Shown: positions 34,080 to 43,936, numbered from the stretch's first letter. The stretch: DNA of 64,000 nt from Chlorobaculum tepidum TLS (GCF_000006985.1 NC_002932.3:782890-846889), one strand, 5' to 3'. Made by a program: numbers and translations. Notes: a model not told the origin generated them from the sequence alone.

Positions 34080-35027
34080 ATGGTTTTTAAACAGATCAGA
34101 AACTGGATTGTTCCGGGTGTTCTTGGCTTGTTGCTATTGATGATGCCAGATATATCATTTGCCGACGGTACTACCCAGATTGCAGCGACGGCGTGGTGGG
34201 TTTGGGTGCTGGTGCTTTTCGTCTTCTCCTTTTTGCTTGGCATTGTGGCCGTGCTGGCCGGTGTCGGTGGCGGCGTGCTTTTCGTGCCGATCGTCAGTGG
34301 TTTTTTCCCATTTCATATCGATTACGTCCGTGGAGCGGGGCTTCTCGTGGCTCTTGCGGGGGCGCTTTCCGCCGGGCCGCCGCTGCTCAGAAAAGGGATA
34401 GCTGATCTCAAGCTCGGTTTGCCGATGGCACTTGTCGGTTCGATCAGCTCCATTGCCGGCGCTCTGATGGGGTTGGCGATGCCTGCAAAAAACGTGCAGC
34501 TTCTGCTCGGTATCGTGATTCTCGGTATTACCGCGATCATGCTCAAGGCCGGAAAGTCCGGATACCCCGAAGTGAAGGAGCCAGACGCTCTGTCGAAAAT
34601 GCTCGGCATCTCCGGATGCTATTTCGAGGAGTTTGGTCAGCACGAGGTTTCGTGGCAGGTACACAGGACGCTGGTTGCAACGGTGCTGTTTTTCATCATC
34701 GGCTTCATCGGCGGCATGTTCGGCCTTGGCGCCGGATTCGCCAACGTGCCGGTTTTCAACCTGCTCATGGGCGTTCCGCTGAAGGTTGCCGTGGCAACCA
34801 GCGGTTTGGTGCTTTCGATCAACGGGTCGGCGGCGGCCTGGGTCTATATGTTCAATGGGGCCGTGCTTCCGATCATTGCCGTACCCGCCGTTGGCGGCAT
34901 GATGCTCGGCTCGAAGATCGGTGCGAAACTGTTGCCGAAGGTCAACACCAGAACCATACGGATGATTGTCATCACCATTCTGGCGCTTTCGGGTTTTCGT
35001 TCATTGCTGAAAGGGATGGGGGGATGA
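34080..35027 (+). CDS. TauE/SafE family sulfite/organosulfonate exporter
   Basis: 315 residues. An N-terminal hydrophobic segment ending in SFADG may be a cleaved signal or first helix, followed by about eight membrane helices. Family repeats are visible as LAGVGGGVLFVPIVSGFFP near 62 and GGMFGLGAGFANVPVFNLLMG near 215, the two halves of the internally duplicated TauE fold. Members export sulfite, sulfoacetate or similar anions. Lying between dsrH and sat, a role in exporting sulfite or thiosulfate is likely but not shown. The stop overlaps the next gene start in ATGA, indicating translational coupling. Confidence 0.9.
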   Translation: MVFKQIRNWIVPGVLGLLLLMMPDISFADGTTQIAATAWWVWVLVLFVFSFLLGIVAVLAGVGGGVLFVPIVSGFFPFHIDYVRGAGLLVALAGALSAGPPLLRKGIADLKLGLPMALVGSISSIAGALMGLAMPAKNVQLLLGIVILGITAIMLKAGKSGYPEVKEPDALSKMLGISGCYFEEFGQHEVSWQVHRTLVATVLFFIIGFIGGMFGLGAGFANVPVFNLLMGVPLKVAVATSGLVLSINGSAAAWVYMFNGAVLPIIAVPAVGGMMLGSKIGAKLLPKVNTRTIRMIVITILALSGFRSLLKGMGG

Positions 35028-35458
35028 ATCAGGGCAAACCCGAAAAGCTCTACGCCGACAGCGTACAGCTCGCGTACGCGAAAACCCTTGAATTCGTATC
35101 GCACGCGATCATCATTTTGATGGCGATCGGCTTCATACTCTATGTTTTCCGGTTGCTGCCGCTCACCGTTCCGGTGGAAACGGTTGCGGCGAACTGGCAT
35201 CTGAATGCCACGAAACTGCAGGTGAAAATTCACCATCACTGCGGGTGGAGCTGCTTCGAGGATGTGCACACCTTCATGCACGGAGACGCTGTCAGTTACG
35301 CATCGGTGGTTTTTCTTTCCCTGGCGACCATGATTTGCCTGGCGACGTCCACCATGGCTTTTTTCAGGGAGAAAAATCGCATCTACCTCGTGATAACGAT
35401 TTTGCAGATTCTTGTGCTGCTCGTGGCGGCCAGTGGCAAGCTGACCTCCGGTCACTGA
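35024..35458 (+). CDS. DUF1634-like membrane protein coupled to TauE
   Basis: 144 residues from ATG 35024, overlapping the TauE stop by ATGA. Three membrane helices (about 24-45, 92-108 and 118-138) and a polar loop with KIHHHCGWSCFEDVHTF between helix 1 and 2, where His and Cys residues could bind a metal. Small DUF1634-type proteins often sit next to TauE transporters. Family assignment is from the fold pattern and context. A role as an accessory subunit is inference. Confidence 0.7.
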   Translation: MNQGKPEKLYADSVQLAYAKTLEFVSHAIIILMAIGFILYVFRLLPLTVPVETVAANWHLNATKLQVKIHHHCGWSCFEDVHTFMHGDAVSYASVVFLSLATMICLATSTMAFFREKNRIYLVITILQILVLLVAASGKLTSGH

Positions 35459-35527
35459 CAGGCGACAGGGCTGCGGCTGGTATGGGTAAAAATTCTCAAA
35501 AACGATAAACCAGAAAATTCATCACCT

Positions 35528-36037
35528 ATGTCTGATACCAAAAAACTCGCGATTATTGCGTCCAAGGGAACCCTTGACTGGGCCTATCCTCCCTTCATTC
35601 TTGCTTCAAGCGCCGCGGCGATGGATATGGAAGCCGTGGTGTTTTTCACCTTCTACGGTCTTCCGCTGCTAAAAAAAGAGATCGACGCCAAGGTGACGCC
35701 GGTTGGCAATCCCGCCATGCCGATGCACATGCCCTTCGGCAGCAAGGAGTTCCAGTCGATCAACTGGCCGATTCCCAATTTCATTTCGGGCAACATTCCC
35801 GGATTCGACACGATGGCGACCATGCTGATGAAGGAGACCTTCAAAAAGAAGGGGGTTGCTACCGTTGAGCAGCTTCGCGAGATATGCCTTGAGTCGGGCG
35901 TCAGGTTTATTGCCTGCCAGATGACCATGGAGGTGTTTGGCTTCGACAAGTCGGAATTCATCGAAGGCGTCGATTATGGCGGCGCAGCCTCGTTCCTGGA
36001 GTATGCGGCGGAGGCCAACATCTCGCTCTTTATCTGA
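35528..36037 (+). CDS. DsrE2-like protein (DsrE/F/H superfamily)
   Basis: 169 residues. KKLAIIASKGTLDWAYPPF is the first strand and loop of the DsrE2 family, FFTFYGLPLLKK follows, and the two cysteines lie at EICLESGVRF and FIACQMTMEVFGF. DsrE2 proteins bind sulfur together with TusA and rhodanese in sulfur oxidisers. Many DsrE2 proteins have membrane segments; here the N-terminal region is only moderately hydrophobic. The gene is between the TauE pair and sat. Confidence 0.85.
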   Translation: MSDTKKLAIIASKGTLDWAYPPFILASSAAAMDMEAVVFFTFYGLPLLKKEIDAKVTPVGNPAMPMHMPFGSKEFQSINWPIPNFISGNIPGFDTMATMLMKETFKKKGVATVEQLREICLESGVRFIACQMTMEVFGFDKSEFIEGVDYGGAASFLEYAAEANISLFI

Positions 36038-36437
36038 CCAGAAAAAAGTTCCTGGAATAAGCGGTAACGCTTTCGGTTCTCGAAATTATTTTGCATAATT
36101 ACATACTCATTTATCGGAAGACTGTCTCTCCCGCATTTTGCTTGCGCCTTTCGGTGTCGTGTTATCATCAGGCGTGAAGGGGTTTACTACAGGTAAAACC
36201 CTCAGTTTAAGATTGCGCTGCGGAGTGATGACTACTGCTACCAGGCATCGCAGAGCACGGCGGGAGGAAACCGGCAAAGTTCAGTCTGTCCGCCGTTTTT
36301 TGGCTATGGAGTTTGGTAAATACAGCAGGATTCCATAACACAAATTTTGTTTTTTATCGCCCGCACAGGTATGCCTTCAGCCGCTCGACGACAGTAACAT
36401 GCATGATCCTCAATAACTCTTATTCAAAAGGAGTCTC
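36038..36437. other. Upstream region of sat
   Basis: 400 bases without a supported gene. It includes a hairpin-like AGGGGTTTA / TAAAACCCT near 36178-36202. AT-rich patches near 36080-36115 and 36340-36360 are candidate promoter zones. AAAAGGAG precedes ATG 36438. Likely control region of sat-aprBA. Confidence 0.45.
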
Positions 36438-37652
36438 ATGGCGTTAGTCAATCCACATGGCAAGGAAAAGGTTTTAAAGCCGCTTTTGCTGACTGGTGAC
36501 GAACTGGTAAGCGAAAAGGAGCGGGCCAAATCCATGAAGCAGGTCAGGCTCTCTTCGAGGGAGACAGGCGACCTGATCATGCTCGGTATCGGCGGCTTCA
36601 CTCCGCTGACCGGTTTTATGGGCCATGCAGACTGGAAGGGAAGCGTCGAAACGTGCACGATGGCTGATGGCACCTTCTGGCCTATCCCGATCACCCTTTC
36701 GACCTCGAAAGAGCAGGCCGACACCATCGCTATCGGTGAAGAGGTGGCTCTGGTCGATGACGAGTCGGGCGAGTTGATGGGGAGCATGAAGGTCGAGGAG
36801 AAGTACTGCATCGACAAGGCTCACGAGTGCCGTGAAGTGTTCAAGACCGACGATCCGGCTCACCCCGGCGTCCTGATGGTCATGAACCAGGGCGATGTCA
36901 ACCTCGCGGGGCCGGTCAAGGTCTTCAGCGAAGGTTCGTTCCCGACCGAGTTCGCGGGCATCTACATGACTCCCGCACAGACCCGTAAAATGTTCGAGGA
37001 GAATGGCTGGAGCACGGTTGCCGCCTTCCAGACCCGCAACCCCATGCACCGTTCCCACGAATACCTCGTCAAGATCGCCGTCGAAATCTGCGACGGTGTA
37101 CTCATTCACCAGCTTCTCGGCAAACTTAAGCCGGGCGATATTCCCGCAGACGTCAGACGCGACTGTATCAACGTTCTGACCGAAAAATACTTCGTCAAGG
37201 GCACCACCATCCAGGCGGGCTATCCGCTTGATATGCGCTATGCCGGTCCGAGGGAGGCTTTGCTCCATGCGCTTTTCCGCCAGAACTTCGGTTGCAGCCA
37301 CCTGATCGTCGGACGTGACCACGCAGGCGTTGGTGACTACTACGGCCCCTTCGATGCGCACCATATCTTCGACCAGATTCCGGAGGGCGCGCTTGAAACC
37401 AAGCCGCTGAAGATTGACTGGACATTCTACTGCTACAAGTGTGACGCCATGGCGTCGATGAAAACCTGCCCGCATGAACCGGCCGACAGACTCAATCTGA
37501 GCGGCACGAAGCTCAGGAAGATGCTCTCCGAAGGCGAGGAGGTGCCCGAGCACTTCAGCCGTCCGGAGGTGCTTGAGATTCTCAGGCGCTACTATGCCGG
37601 TCTGACCGAGAAGGTTGACATCAAGATGCATTCCCACGCGATCGGGAAATGA
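36438..37652 (+). CDS. sat: ATP sulfurylase (dissimilatory type)
   Basis: 404 residues, AAAAGGAG upstream. Active-site motif [13 protein letters not shown] near residue 197 binds ATP/sulfate. [17 protein letters not shown] near residue 290 and the cysteine-rich [15 protein letters not shown] near 330 are typical of the homo-oligomeric dissimilatory enzyme. In sulfur oxidisers it runs from APS plus PPi to ATP plus sulfate, conserving energy from sulfite oxidation. aprB and aprA follow on the same strand. A small GAAA-loop stem (37660-37671) plus a T-run after the stop may attenuate transcription. Confidence 0.96.
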   Translation: MALVNPHGKEKVLKPLLLTGDELVSEKERAKSMKQVRLSSRETGDLIMLGIGGFTPLTGFMGHADWKGSVETCTMADGTFWPIPITLSTSKEQADTIAIGEEVALVDDESGELMGSMKVEEKYCIDKAHECREVFKTDDPAHPGVLMVMNQGDVNLAGPVKVFSEGSFPTEFAGIYMTPAQTRKMFEENGWSTVAAFQTRNPMHRSHEYLVKIAVEICDGVLIHQLLGKLKPGDIPADVRRDCINVLTEKYFVKGTTIQAGYPLDMRYAGPREALLHALFRQNFGCSHLIVGRDHAGVGDYYGPFDAHHIFDQIPEGALETKPLKIDWTFYCYKCDAMASMKTCPHEPADRLNLSGTKLRKMLSEGEEVPEHFSRPEVLEILRRYYAGLTEKVDIKMHSHAIGK

Positions 37653-37659
37653 CGGTTTT

Positions 37660-37688
37660 CCGGGAAACCGGGATACCCTGTTTTTTTA
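37660..37688 (+). terminator. Weak terminator or attenuator between sat and aprB
   Basis: CCGG-GAAA-CCGG stem (37660-37671) followed after 8 bases by seven T. The stem is short; it could reduce rather than stop read-through into aprBA. Confidence 0.4.
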
Positions 37689-37760
37689 TCTCACTTATAT
37701 CCAATGGCTTCGTAAATCGCGGGCACAGCCTGCAAATTTTCGGTTAAAGGAGGACAAATT

Positions 37761-38183
37761 ATGCCAAGTTTCGTCATTAAAGAAAAATGTGACGGCTGCA
37801 AAGGGCAGGAGAGGACAGCATGCATGTACATCTGTCCGAACGACCTGATGAAGTTGGATGTCGAGAGGATGAAGGCCTGGAACCAGGAGCCCGACCAGTG
37901 CTGGGAGTGCTACAACTGTGTGAAGATCTGCCCGCAGCAGGCAATCGAGGTCAGGGGATATGCCGATTTCGTTCCGCTGGGCGGCAACGTTATTCCGCTG
38001 CGTGGTACCGACGCCATCATGTGGACCATCAAGTTCAGGAACGGTATTCTGAAGCGCTACAAGTTCCCGATCAGGACCACCTCCGAAGGTTCCATCGATC
38101 CTTACTCGGGCAAGCCAGAGCCGGATTACGCGAACCTCAAGAAGCCTGGCTTCTTCAACATGACAGAATATCCGACCCTCTAA
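37761..38183 (+). CDS. aprB: APS reductase beta subunit (ferredoxin-type)
   Basis: 140 residues, AAAGGAGG upstream. It holds two [4Fe-4S] clusters: Cys 10, 13, 21, 25 and Cys 47, 50, 53, 57. The C-terminal tail wraps the alpha subunit in known structures. It passes electrons between AprA FAD and the Qmo complex. aprA follows after 30 bases. Confidence 0.96.
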   Translation: MPSFVIKEKCDGCKGQERTACMYICPNDLMKLDVERMKAWNQEPDQCWECYNCVKICPQQAIEVRGYADFVPLGGNVIPLRGTDAIMWTIKFRNGILKRYKFPIRTTSEGSIDPYSGKPEPDYANLKKPGFFNMTEYPTL

Positions 38184-38213
38184 ACAAACAAATTACTCAA
38201 GGAGGCATTATCC

Positions 38214-40190
38214 ATGGGAGTTGAAAAAAACGAATTCAAGTTTAGCCAGAAGCCCGAAGTTGTTTATGTGGATACGGATATTCTGCTGATCGGCGGTGGC
38301 ATGGCTTGTTGCGGCGCGGCTTATGAAGCGGCCAAATGGGCTACCCCGAAAGGTCTGAGAATCACGATGGTTGACAAGGCTGCCGTTGACAGAAGCGGTG
38401 CGGTCGCCATGGGTCTTTCCGCCATCAACACCTACTGCGGCGAGAACGATCCGGCCGATTACGTAAAATATGTGAGAGCCGACCTCATGGGCATCATTCG
38501 TGAGGATCTGGTCTATGATCTGGGTCGTCACGTTGACAACTCGGTTCATCTTTTTGAAGAGTGGGGTCTTCCAATCTGGAAGCGCGACGAAGATGGTTCG
38601 ACCATGGATGGCGCGAAACCGGCTCCGAAACTCACCGAAGGCGGCAAACCGGTCCGTTCCGGCCGCTGGCAGATCATGATCAATGGCGAATCCTACAAGG
38701 TGATCGTCGCCGAGGCCGCCAAGAAAGCCCTCGAATACAACCGCAAGGAGACCGGCGTCGAGCAGAACCTCTACGAGCGCGTCTTTATCAGCGAACTCAT
38801 CCACGACAAGAACAATCCGAGCAAGGTCGCTGGCGCTATCGGCTTCAGCGTTCGCGAGCACAAAGCCTATGTGTTCACCGCCAAAACCATGCTGCTCGCC
38901 TGCGGCGGCGCTGTGAACGTCTACCGTCCGCGCTCGACCGCTGAAGGTCAGGGCCGTGCATGGTACCCGGTCTGGAACGCAGGCACCACCTACGCACTCG
39001 CCGCACAGGCCGGTTGCGAACTGGTGCTCATGGAGAACCGTTTCGTGCCCGCCCGCTTCAAGGACGGCTACGGCCCGGTCGGCGCATGGTTCCTGTTCTT
39101 CAAGTGCAAGGCAACCAACTCGCTCGGCGAGGACTACTGCGCCACCAACCTTGCGGCGGCCAACAAGGATTTCGGCAAGTACGCCGAAGATCCGCACAAG
39201 CTGACCACCGCCATGAGGAACCATATGATGATGATCGACATGAAGGCCGGCAAAGGCCCGATCCTCATGAGGACTCACGAAGCGATGGCCGCGCTTGCCG
39301 AGACCATGACCCCCAAGCAGATCAAGCATCTCGAAGCTGAGGCATGGGAAGACTTCCTCGACATGTGCATCGGTCAGGCTGTTGTCTGGGCCGGTAACAA
39401 CATCGAGCCGGAGAAGACTCCTTCCGAGCTGATGCCAACCGAACCGTACCTGCTCGGCTCGCACGCCGGTTGCGCCGGTATCTGGGTCAGTGGCCCTGGC
39501 GACATCGCAGGTGTCCCGGCAGAGTGGAGCTGGGGCTACAACAGGATGACCACCGTAGATGGTTTGTTCACCGCAGGTGACGGCGTCGGCGCATCGGGTC
39601 ACAAGTTCTCTTCCGGTTCACACGCTGAAGGCCGTATCGCCGGCAAGAGCATGACCGCATACTGCCTCGACCACGCCGACTACAAGCCGGAACTTGGCCG
39701 CGATGTTGACGAAGTGATCGCCGAGATCTATGCTCCGATGGAGACCTTCGCCAAGTATAAGGATTACAGCACCGATCCGTCGGTCAACCCGAACTACATC
39801 AGGCCGAAGATGTTCCAGGCCAGGCTCCAGAAGATCATGGACGAGTACGTGGCCGGTGTCTCTACCTGGTACACCACCAGCAAGACCATGCTCGAAAAGG
39901 GTCTTGAGCACCTGTCGCTCCTCAAGGAGGACGCCGAGAAGATGGCTGCCGCAGATCTGCACGAGCTGATGCGCGCCTGGGAGAACTACCATCGTCTGAT
40001 GGCCGGTGAAGCCCACGCACGTCACATCCTCTTCCGCGAGGACAGCCGCTACCCCGGTTACTACTTCAGGGCTGACCACTTCTACGTCGATGACGAGAAC
40101 TGGAAGTGCTTCACCATCTCGAAGTACGACAGGGACAGCAAGGAGTGGACGCTCTCCAAGAGGGACTACGTCCAGGTCGTTCCGGACTGA
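38214..40190 (+). CDS. aprA: APS reductase alpha subunit (flavoprotein)
   Basis: 658 residues. AAGGAGG lies about 6 bases upstream of ATG 38214. FAD-binding ILLIGGGMACCGAAYEAAKW near residue 22, SGRWQIMINGESYKVI near residue 145, and GDGVGASGHKFSSGSHAEGR near residue 455 are AprA features. With AprB it converts sulfite and AMP to APS in the cytoplasm; electrons go to QmoABC encoded next. A clear terminator at 40211-40243 separates it from qmoA, so sat-aprBA and qmoABC are partly independent units. Confidence 0.97.
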   Translation: MGVEKNEFKFSQKPEVVYVDTDILLIGGGMACCGAAYEAAKWATPKGLRITMVDKAAVDRSGAVAMGLSAINTYCGENDPADYVKYVRADLMGIIREDLVYDLGRHVDNSVHLFEEWGLPIWKRDEDGSTMDGAKPAPKLTEGGKPVRSGRWQIMINGESYKVIVAEAAKKALEYNRKETGVEQNLYERVFISELIHDKNNPSKVAGAIGFSVREHKAYVFTAKTMLLACGGAVNVYRPRSTAEGQGRAWYPVWNAGTTYALAAQAGCELVLMENRFVPARFKDGYGPVGAWFLFFKCKATNSLGEDYCATNLAAANKDFGKYAEDPHKLTTAMRNHMMMIDMKAGKGPILMRTHEAMAALAETMTPKQIKHLEAEAWEDFLDMCIGQAVVWAGNNIEPEKTPSELMPTEPYLLGSHAGCAGIWVSGPGDIAGVPAEWSWGYNRMTTVDGLFTAGDGVGASGHKFSSGSHAEGRIAGKSMTAYCLDHADYKPELGRDVDEVIAEIYAPMETFAKYKDYSTDPSVNPNYIRPKMFQARLQKIMDEYVAGVSTWYTTSKTMLEKGLEHLSLLKEDAEKMAAADLHELMRAWENYHRLMAGEAHARHILFREDSRYPGYYFRADHFYVDDENWKCFTISKYDRDSKEWTLSKRDYVQVVPD

Positions 40191-40210
40191 TCCGCTTATC
40201 GTTCAGGCAT

Positions 40211-40245
40211 ATCCCCGAGGACAAACCTCGGGGATTGCTTTATTG
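40211..40245 (+). terminator. Intrinsic terminator between aprA and qmoA
   Basis: Perfect 10-bp stem ATCCCCGAGG (40211-40220) / CCTCGGGGAT (40226-40235) with a 5-base loop, followed by TGCTTTATT. Confidence 0.85.
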
Positions 40246-40331
40246 GCACCCGGATTTTGTAAGTTGAATACTGCTTTGTGTCCTGTTTTCAGGAGTGTTG
40301 ATTTTTGAGAGTTTATCCGCAGAGGAAAATC

Positions 40332-41573
40332 ATGTCAGTTGAAACCATTTTAGTTGTCGGTGGCGGTATCAGCGGAATAACCACGGCGGTCGAGGCTGCC
40401 GAGGTCGGTTACAACACTGTGCTTGTCGAGAAGAAACCCTACCTTGGTGGCAGGGCCGCGCAGCTCAACAAGTATTTCCCGAAACTGTGCCCCCCGTATT
40501 GCGGCCTGGAGATGAACTTCAGACGCATCAAGCCCAATCCGAAAATCACCGTCTACACCATGACTGAAGTCGAGTCGGTGAGCGGTCAGGAAGGAAATTA
40601 CAGCGTCAGGCTCAAGGTCAGCCCGCGCTTCGTGAATGAAAAGTGCACGGCCTGCAACGCCTGCGCCGAGGCATGCCCTGTGGAGAGGCCAAACGAATTC
40701 AATTTCGGGATGGATAAGACAAAAGCGGCCTATCTCCCGCATGTGCTGTCCTATCCCATGAGATATGTTATAGACAGAGACGCTTGCAAGGATAACTCCT
40801 GCGACAAGTGCGTCAAGGCGTGCAAATACAACGCCATCGATCTCAATATGAAACCGCAGACCATCGAGATGAAGGTCGGCAGCATCGTCTATGCCACAGG
40901 CTGGAATCCCTACGATGCGACCCGGATGGACAATCTCGGTTTCGGACGAGTCAAAAATGTCATCACCAACATGATGATGGAGCGTCTCGCTGCGCCGAAC
41001 GGCCCGACGGGCGGAAAACTCCTGAGGCCTTCGGATAACAAGGAGGTCAAGAAAGTGGTCTTCGTGCAGTGTGCCGGATCGAGGGACGAGAATCACCTCA
41101 ATTACTGCTCGTCGATCTGCTGCATGGCCTCGCTTAAGCAGGCTACCTATGTTCGGGAACGCATTCCGGATTCACAGGTTGTCGTGGCCTACATCGATCT
41201 GCGCGCGCCCGGCAAGTATGAGGAGTTCCTCAACAAGGTCGAGGCTGACGCGAACGTGAAGCTGGTCAAGGGCAAAGTCGCCAAGATCGAGGAAGACAAA
41301 GCCACCGGCGGTGTCATTCTCGAATTTGAGGATGTCGAGGGCGGCGGCAAAAGGCATGAACATGCCGACATGGCCGTGCTCGCCACTGGTATGGAGCCGT
41401 GCGTCAAGGCGAACTCAATGCTGAGTTTCGAGGAGAACGGCTTCATCAATGGTGGCTCTGCCGCCGGAATCTACTCGACCGGTGTCGCCAAGAGGCCGTC
41501 CGATGTGACCACCGCCATCCAGGATGCGACCGGCATGGCATTGAAAAGCATTCAAAGTCTCGTGAGGAGTTAA
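40332..41573 (+). CDS. qmoA: Quinone-interacting oxidoreductase subunit QmoA
   Basis: About 413 residues from ATG 40332, with AGAGGA 5 bases upstream; an in-frame TTG at 40305 is less likely. HdrA-like flavoprotein: FAD motif VVGGGISGITTAVEAAEVG at the N-terminus, LGGRAAQLNKYFPKLCPP, Fe-S cysteines CTACNACAEACP and CKDNSCDKCVKAC, and a C-terminal FAD/quinone domain. It forms part of the Qmo complex that links APS reductase to the menaquinone pool. qmoB begins 3 bases after its stop. Confidence 0.94.
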   Translation: MSVETILVVGGGISGITTAVEAAEVGYNTVLVEKKPYLGGRAAQLNKYFPKLCPPYCGLEMNFRRIKPNPKITVYTMTEVESVSGQEGNYSVRLKVSPRFVNEKCTACNACAEACPVERPNEFNFGMDKTKAAYLPHVLSYPMRYVIDRDACKDNSCDKCVKACKYNAIDLNMKPQTIEMKVGSIVYATGWNPYDATRMDNLGFGRVKNVITNMMMERLAAPNGPTGGKLLRPSDNKEVKKVVFVQCAGSRDENHLNYCSSICCMASLKQATYVRERIPDSQVVVAYIDLRAPGKYEEFLNKVEADANVKLVKGKVAKIEEDKATGGVILEFEDVEGGGKRHEHADMAVLATGMEPCVKANSMLSFEENGFINGGSAAGIYSTGVAKRPSDVTTAIQDATGMALKSIQSLVRS

Positions 41574-41576
41574 ACT

Positions 41577-43829
41577 ATGGCTGATGACAAAAAAATAGGC
41601 GTATACCTCTGTACCGACTGCGGAATCGGGGAGGCGTTGAATGTGGATGAACTTGAAGCGGTAGCCAAAAAGGAGTTCAAGGTTCCCGTCTGCAAACAGC
41701 ATCCCAACCTGTGCAGCAACGAAGGCGTGCAGATCATCAAGGATGACCTTAACAACGGAGAGGTCAACAAGATCGTCATTGCCGCCTGTTCGCAGAGGGT
41801 GAACAACGATGTATTCAATTTCGACCCGCTCACCTATGTGACTGAACGGGTTAACCTGCGCGAACAGGTGGTCTGGACGGCTCCGAAAGGGGATGACGCT
41901 AAAGAGGGGACCCAGTTGATGGCTGCCGACTACCTGAGGATGGGCATTACCAGGGTTCAGAAATCTGAAGTTCCGATACCGAAGATCGCCGACGTGAACC
42001 GCACCGTACTGGTTGTGGGCGGTGGTGTGACCGGTTTGACTGCGGCGCTTGAAGCTTCCCAGACCGGCTACAAGGTGGTGCTTGTCGAAAAAGCCCAGGA
42101 GCTTGGCGGCTGGGCGAAGAAGATGCACCGCGTGTTCCCGACCAAGCCGCCGTTCGCCGAAATCGAACAGCCGGCTATCGGTAACAAGATCGAGGCGGTC
42201 AAAAAAGATGGTAACATCACCGTGCATACCGGCACGACCATCGCCTCCATCGAGGGTGGTCCCGGTGAGTACACGGTGACGATCGACAGGAACGGCACAA
42301 CGGAAACATTCCCAGCGGGAGCTATCGTGCTGGCCGCCGGGTGGAAGCCCTACGATGCGAGCAAACTCGGTCATCTCGGCTACGGCAAACACCGCAATGT
42401 GGTGACCAATCTCGAATTCGAGCAGAACGTTGCCAAAACCGGGGGCAAGGTGACGCGCCCTTCGGACGGCAAACCGGCCAAGAACGTCGTTTTCCTTCAG
42501 TGCGCCGGTCAGCGAGACAAGGATCACGTGCCTTACTGTTCGACCGTTTGCTGCAACGTTTCGCTCAAGCAGGCCAAATATGTGCGTGAATCGGATCCCG
42601 ATGCCGGTGCATTCATTGTCTACAAGGACATGCGAACTACCGGCCTGTACGAGAATTTCTACAAGAGCGCGCAGGACGACGAAGGTATCTTTCTCACCAA
42701 GGGCGAGATTCTTGGCCTCAGTGAAGAGTCCGATGGCAGCCTTGTCATCGAGATCGATAACCAGCTGCTCGGCAGGAAGATGAAAGTCAAGGCCGACCTG
42801 CTTGTGCTTGCCACCGGTATGGTGTCGAACATGGTGCCCGACGGAATGTCAGTCAATAACCTGACGCCCGAGTATATTGGCAAGATGGTGCAGAGAGAGA
42901 CCTCGGACGGCGTGATCGAAGCGCTTGAACCGGAGAGCCTCATCCTGAACCTCAAGTATCGTCAGGGGCCGGAAATGCCGCATCACAAATGGGGCTTTCC
43001 CGATTCCCACTTCATCTGCTTCCCATATGAAACGCGCAGAACCGGCATCTACTCCGCTGGTGCGGTGCGTCATCCTATGGATGCTGTGCAGGCCTCGGCC
43101 GACGCCACCGGTGCGGCGCTCAAGGCGATCCAGTGCATGGAGCTGACGGCGCAGGGGCGCGCGGTGCATCCGAGAACCTGGGACAGAACCTATCCGGAAA
43201 TCCGCTTCGAGAGCTGCACGCAGTGCCGCCGCTGCACGGTCGAATGTCCGTTTGGCGCGTACAACGAAAAGGCTGACGGCACGCCGCTCGAATTCCCGTC
43301 ACGGTGCCGCCGTTGCGGAGTCTGCATGGGAGCCTGTCCGCAGCGAGTCATCTCGTTCAGGGATTACAGCGTCGATATGATTTCCGCCATGATCAAGTCG
43401 ATCGAGGTGCCTGACGAGGGAACCTTCGTGATTGGTTTTGTCTGCGAGAATGACGCCTATCCGGCCTTCGACATGGTGGGGCTGAACAGAATCGGCATGA
43501 ATACCAATTTCCGGTTTATTCCGCTGCGCTGTCTGGGTGGCCTGAACCTGGCGTGGATCGCCGATGCGCTCTCTCGCGGCGTGGACGGCATTCTGCTGCT
43601 CGGCTGCAAATATGGCGACGACTACCAGTGTCACTACGTCAAGGGCAGCCAGATGGCCAACGAACGCCTCGGCAAGGTTCAGGAGACGCTCGACAGGCTC
43701 ATGCTCGAAGCCGAGCGCGTCGAGCAGGTGCAGCTCGCCATCAACGAATGGGACAAGCTGCCGGGTATCCTTGAGGAGTTCTCGAAGAAGATCAAAGATA
43801 TAGGTGACAATCCGTACAAGGGATTCTAA
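41577..43829 (+). CDS. qmoB: Quinone-interacting oxidoreductase subunit QmoB
   Basis: 750 residues. HdrA-like FAD domain (VLVVGGGVTGLTAALEASQTG near 143), LGGWAKKMHRVFPTKPP, then two [4Fe-4S] clusters (CTQCRRCTVECPFGAY near 545 and CRRCGVCMGACPQRVI near 580). A C-terminal MvhD-like domain follows (FVCENDAYPAFDMVG and LLGCKYGDDYQC), as in the delta subunit of F420-non-reducing hydrogenase. An N-terminal segment (YLCTDCGIGEALNV) is Cys-bearing. Starts 3 bases after qmoA; qmoC follows after 107 bases. Soluble partner of QmoA. Confidence 0.93.
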   Translation: MADDKKIGVYLCTDCGIGEALNVDELEAVAKKEFKVPVCKQHPNLCSNEGVQIIKDDLNNGEVNKIVIAACSQRVNNDVFNFDPLTYVTERVNLREQVVWTAPKGDDAKEGTQLMAADYLRMGITRVQKSEVPIPKIADVNRTVLVVGGGVTGLTAALEASQTGYKVVLVEKAQELGGWAKKMHRVFPTKPPFAEIEQPAIGNKIEAVKKDGNITVHTGTTIASIEGGPGEYTVTIDRNGTTETFPAGAIVLAAGWKPYDASKLGHLGYGKHRNVVTNLEFEQNVAKTGGKVTRPSDGKPAKNVVFLQCAGQRDKDHVPYCSTVCCNVSLKQAKYVRESDPDAGAFIVYKDMRTTGLYENFYKSAQDDEGIFLTKGEILGLSEESDGSLVIEIDNQLLGRKMKVKADLLVLATGMVSNMVPDGMSVNNLTPEYIGKMVQRETSDGVIEALEPESLILNLKYRQGPEMPHHKWGFPDSHFICFPYETRRTGIYSAGAVRHPMDAVQASADATGAALKAIQCMELTAQGRAVHPRTWDRTYPEIRFESCTQCRRCTVECPFGAYNEKADGTPLEFPSRCRRCGVCMGACPQRVISFRDYSVDMISAMIKSIEVPDEGTFVIGFVCENDAYPAFDMVGLNRIGMNTNFRFIPLRCLGGLNLAWIADALSRGVDGILLLGCKYGDDYQCHYVKGSQMANERLGKVQETLDRLMLEAERVEQVQLAINEWDKLPGILEEFSKKIKDIGDNPYKGF

Positions 43830-43936
43830 ATCAACCACCGCGGTCAGCAGGGCAACGCCGCTTTCTTGAGCGATCAGGGAGTTTGCCGTTCTCCTGCTGT
43901 CCGGGTTTATACCGCTGTTAATTCTGGAGGTTTTCT

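Noticed and set aside
36138-36338. 66-codon plus-strand frame upstream of sat
   Set aside because: Arg/Thr-rich random-looking composition, no ribosome site, in a control region.
38208-39602. 464-codon minus-strand frame opposite aprA
   Set aside because: Shadow frame; AprA is unambiguous.
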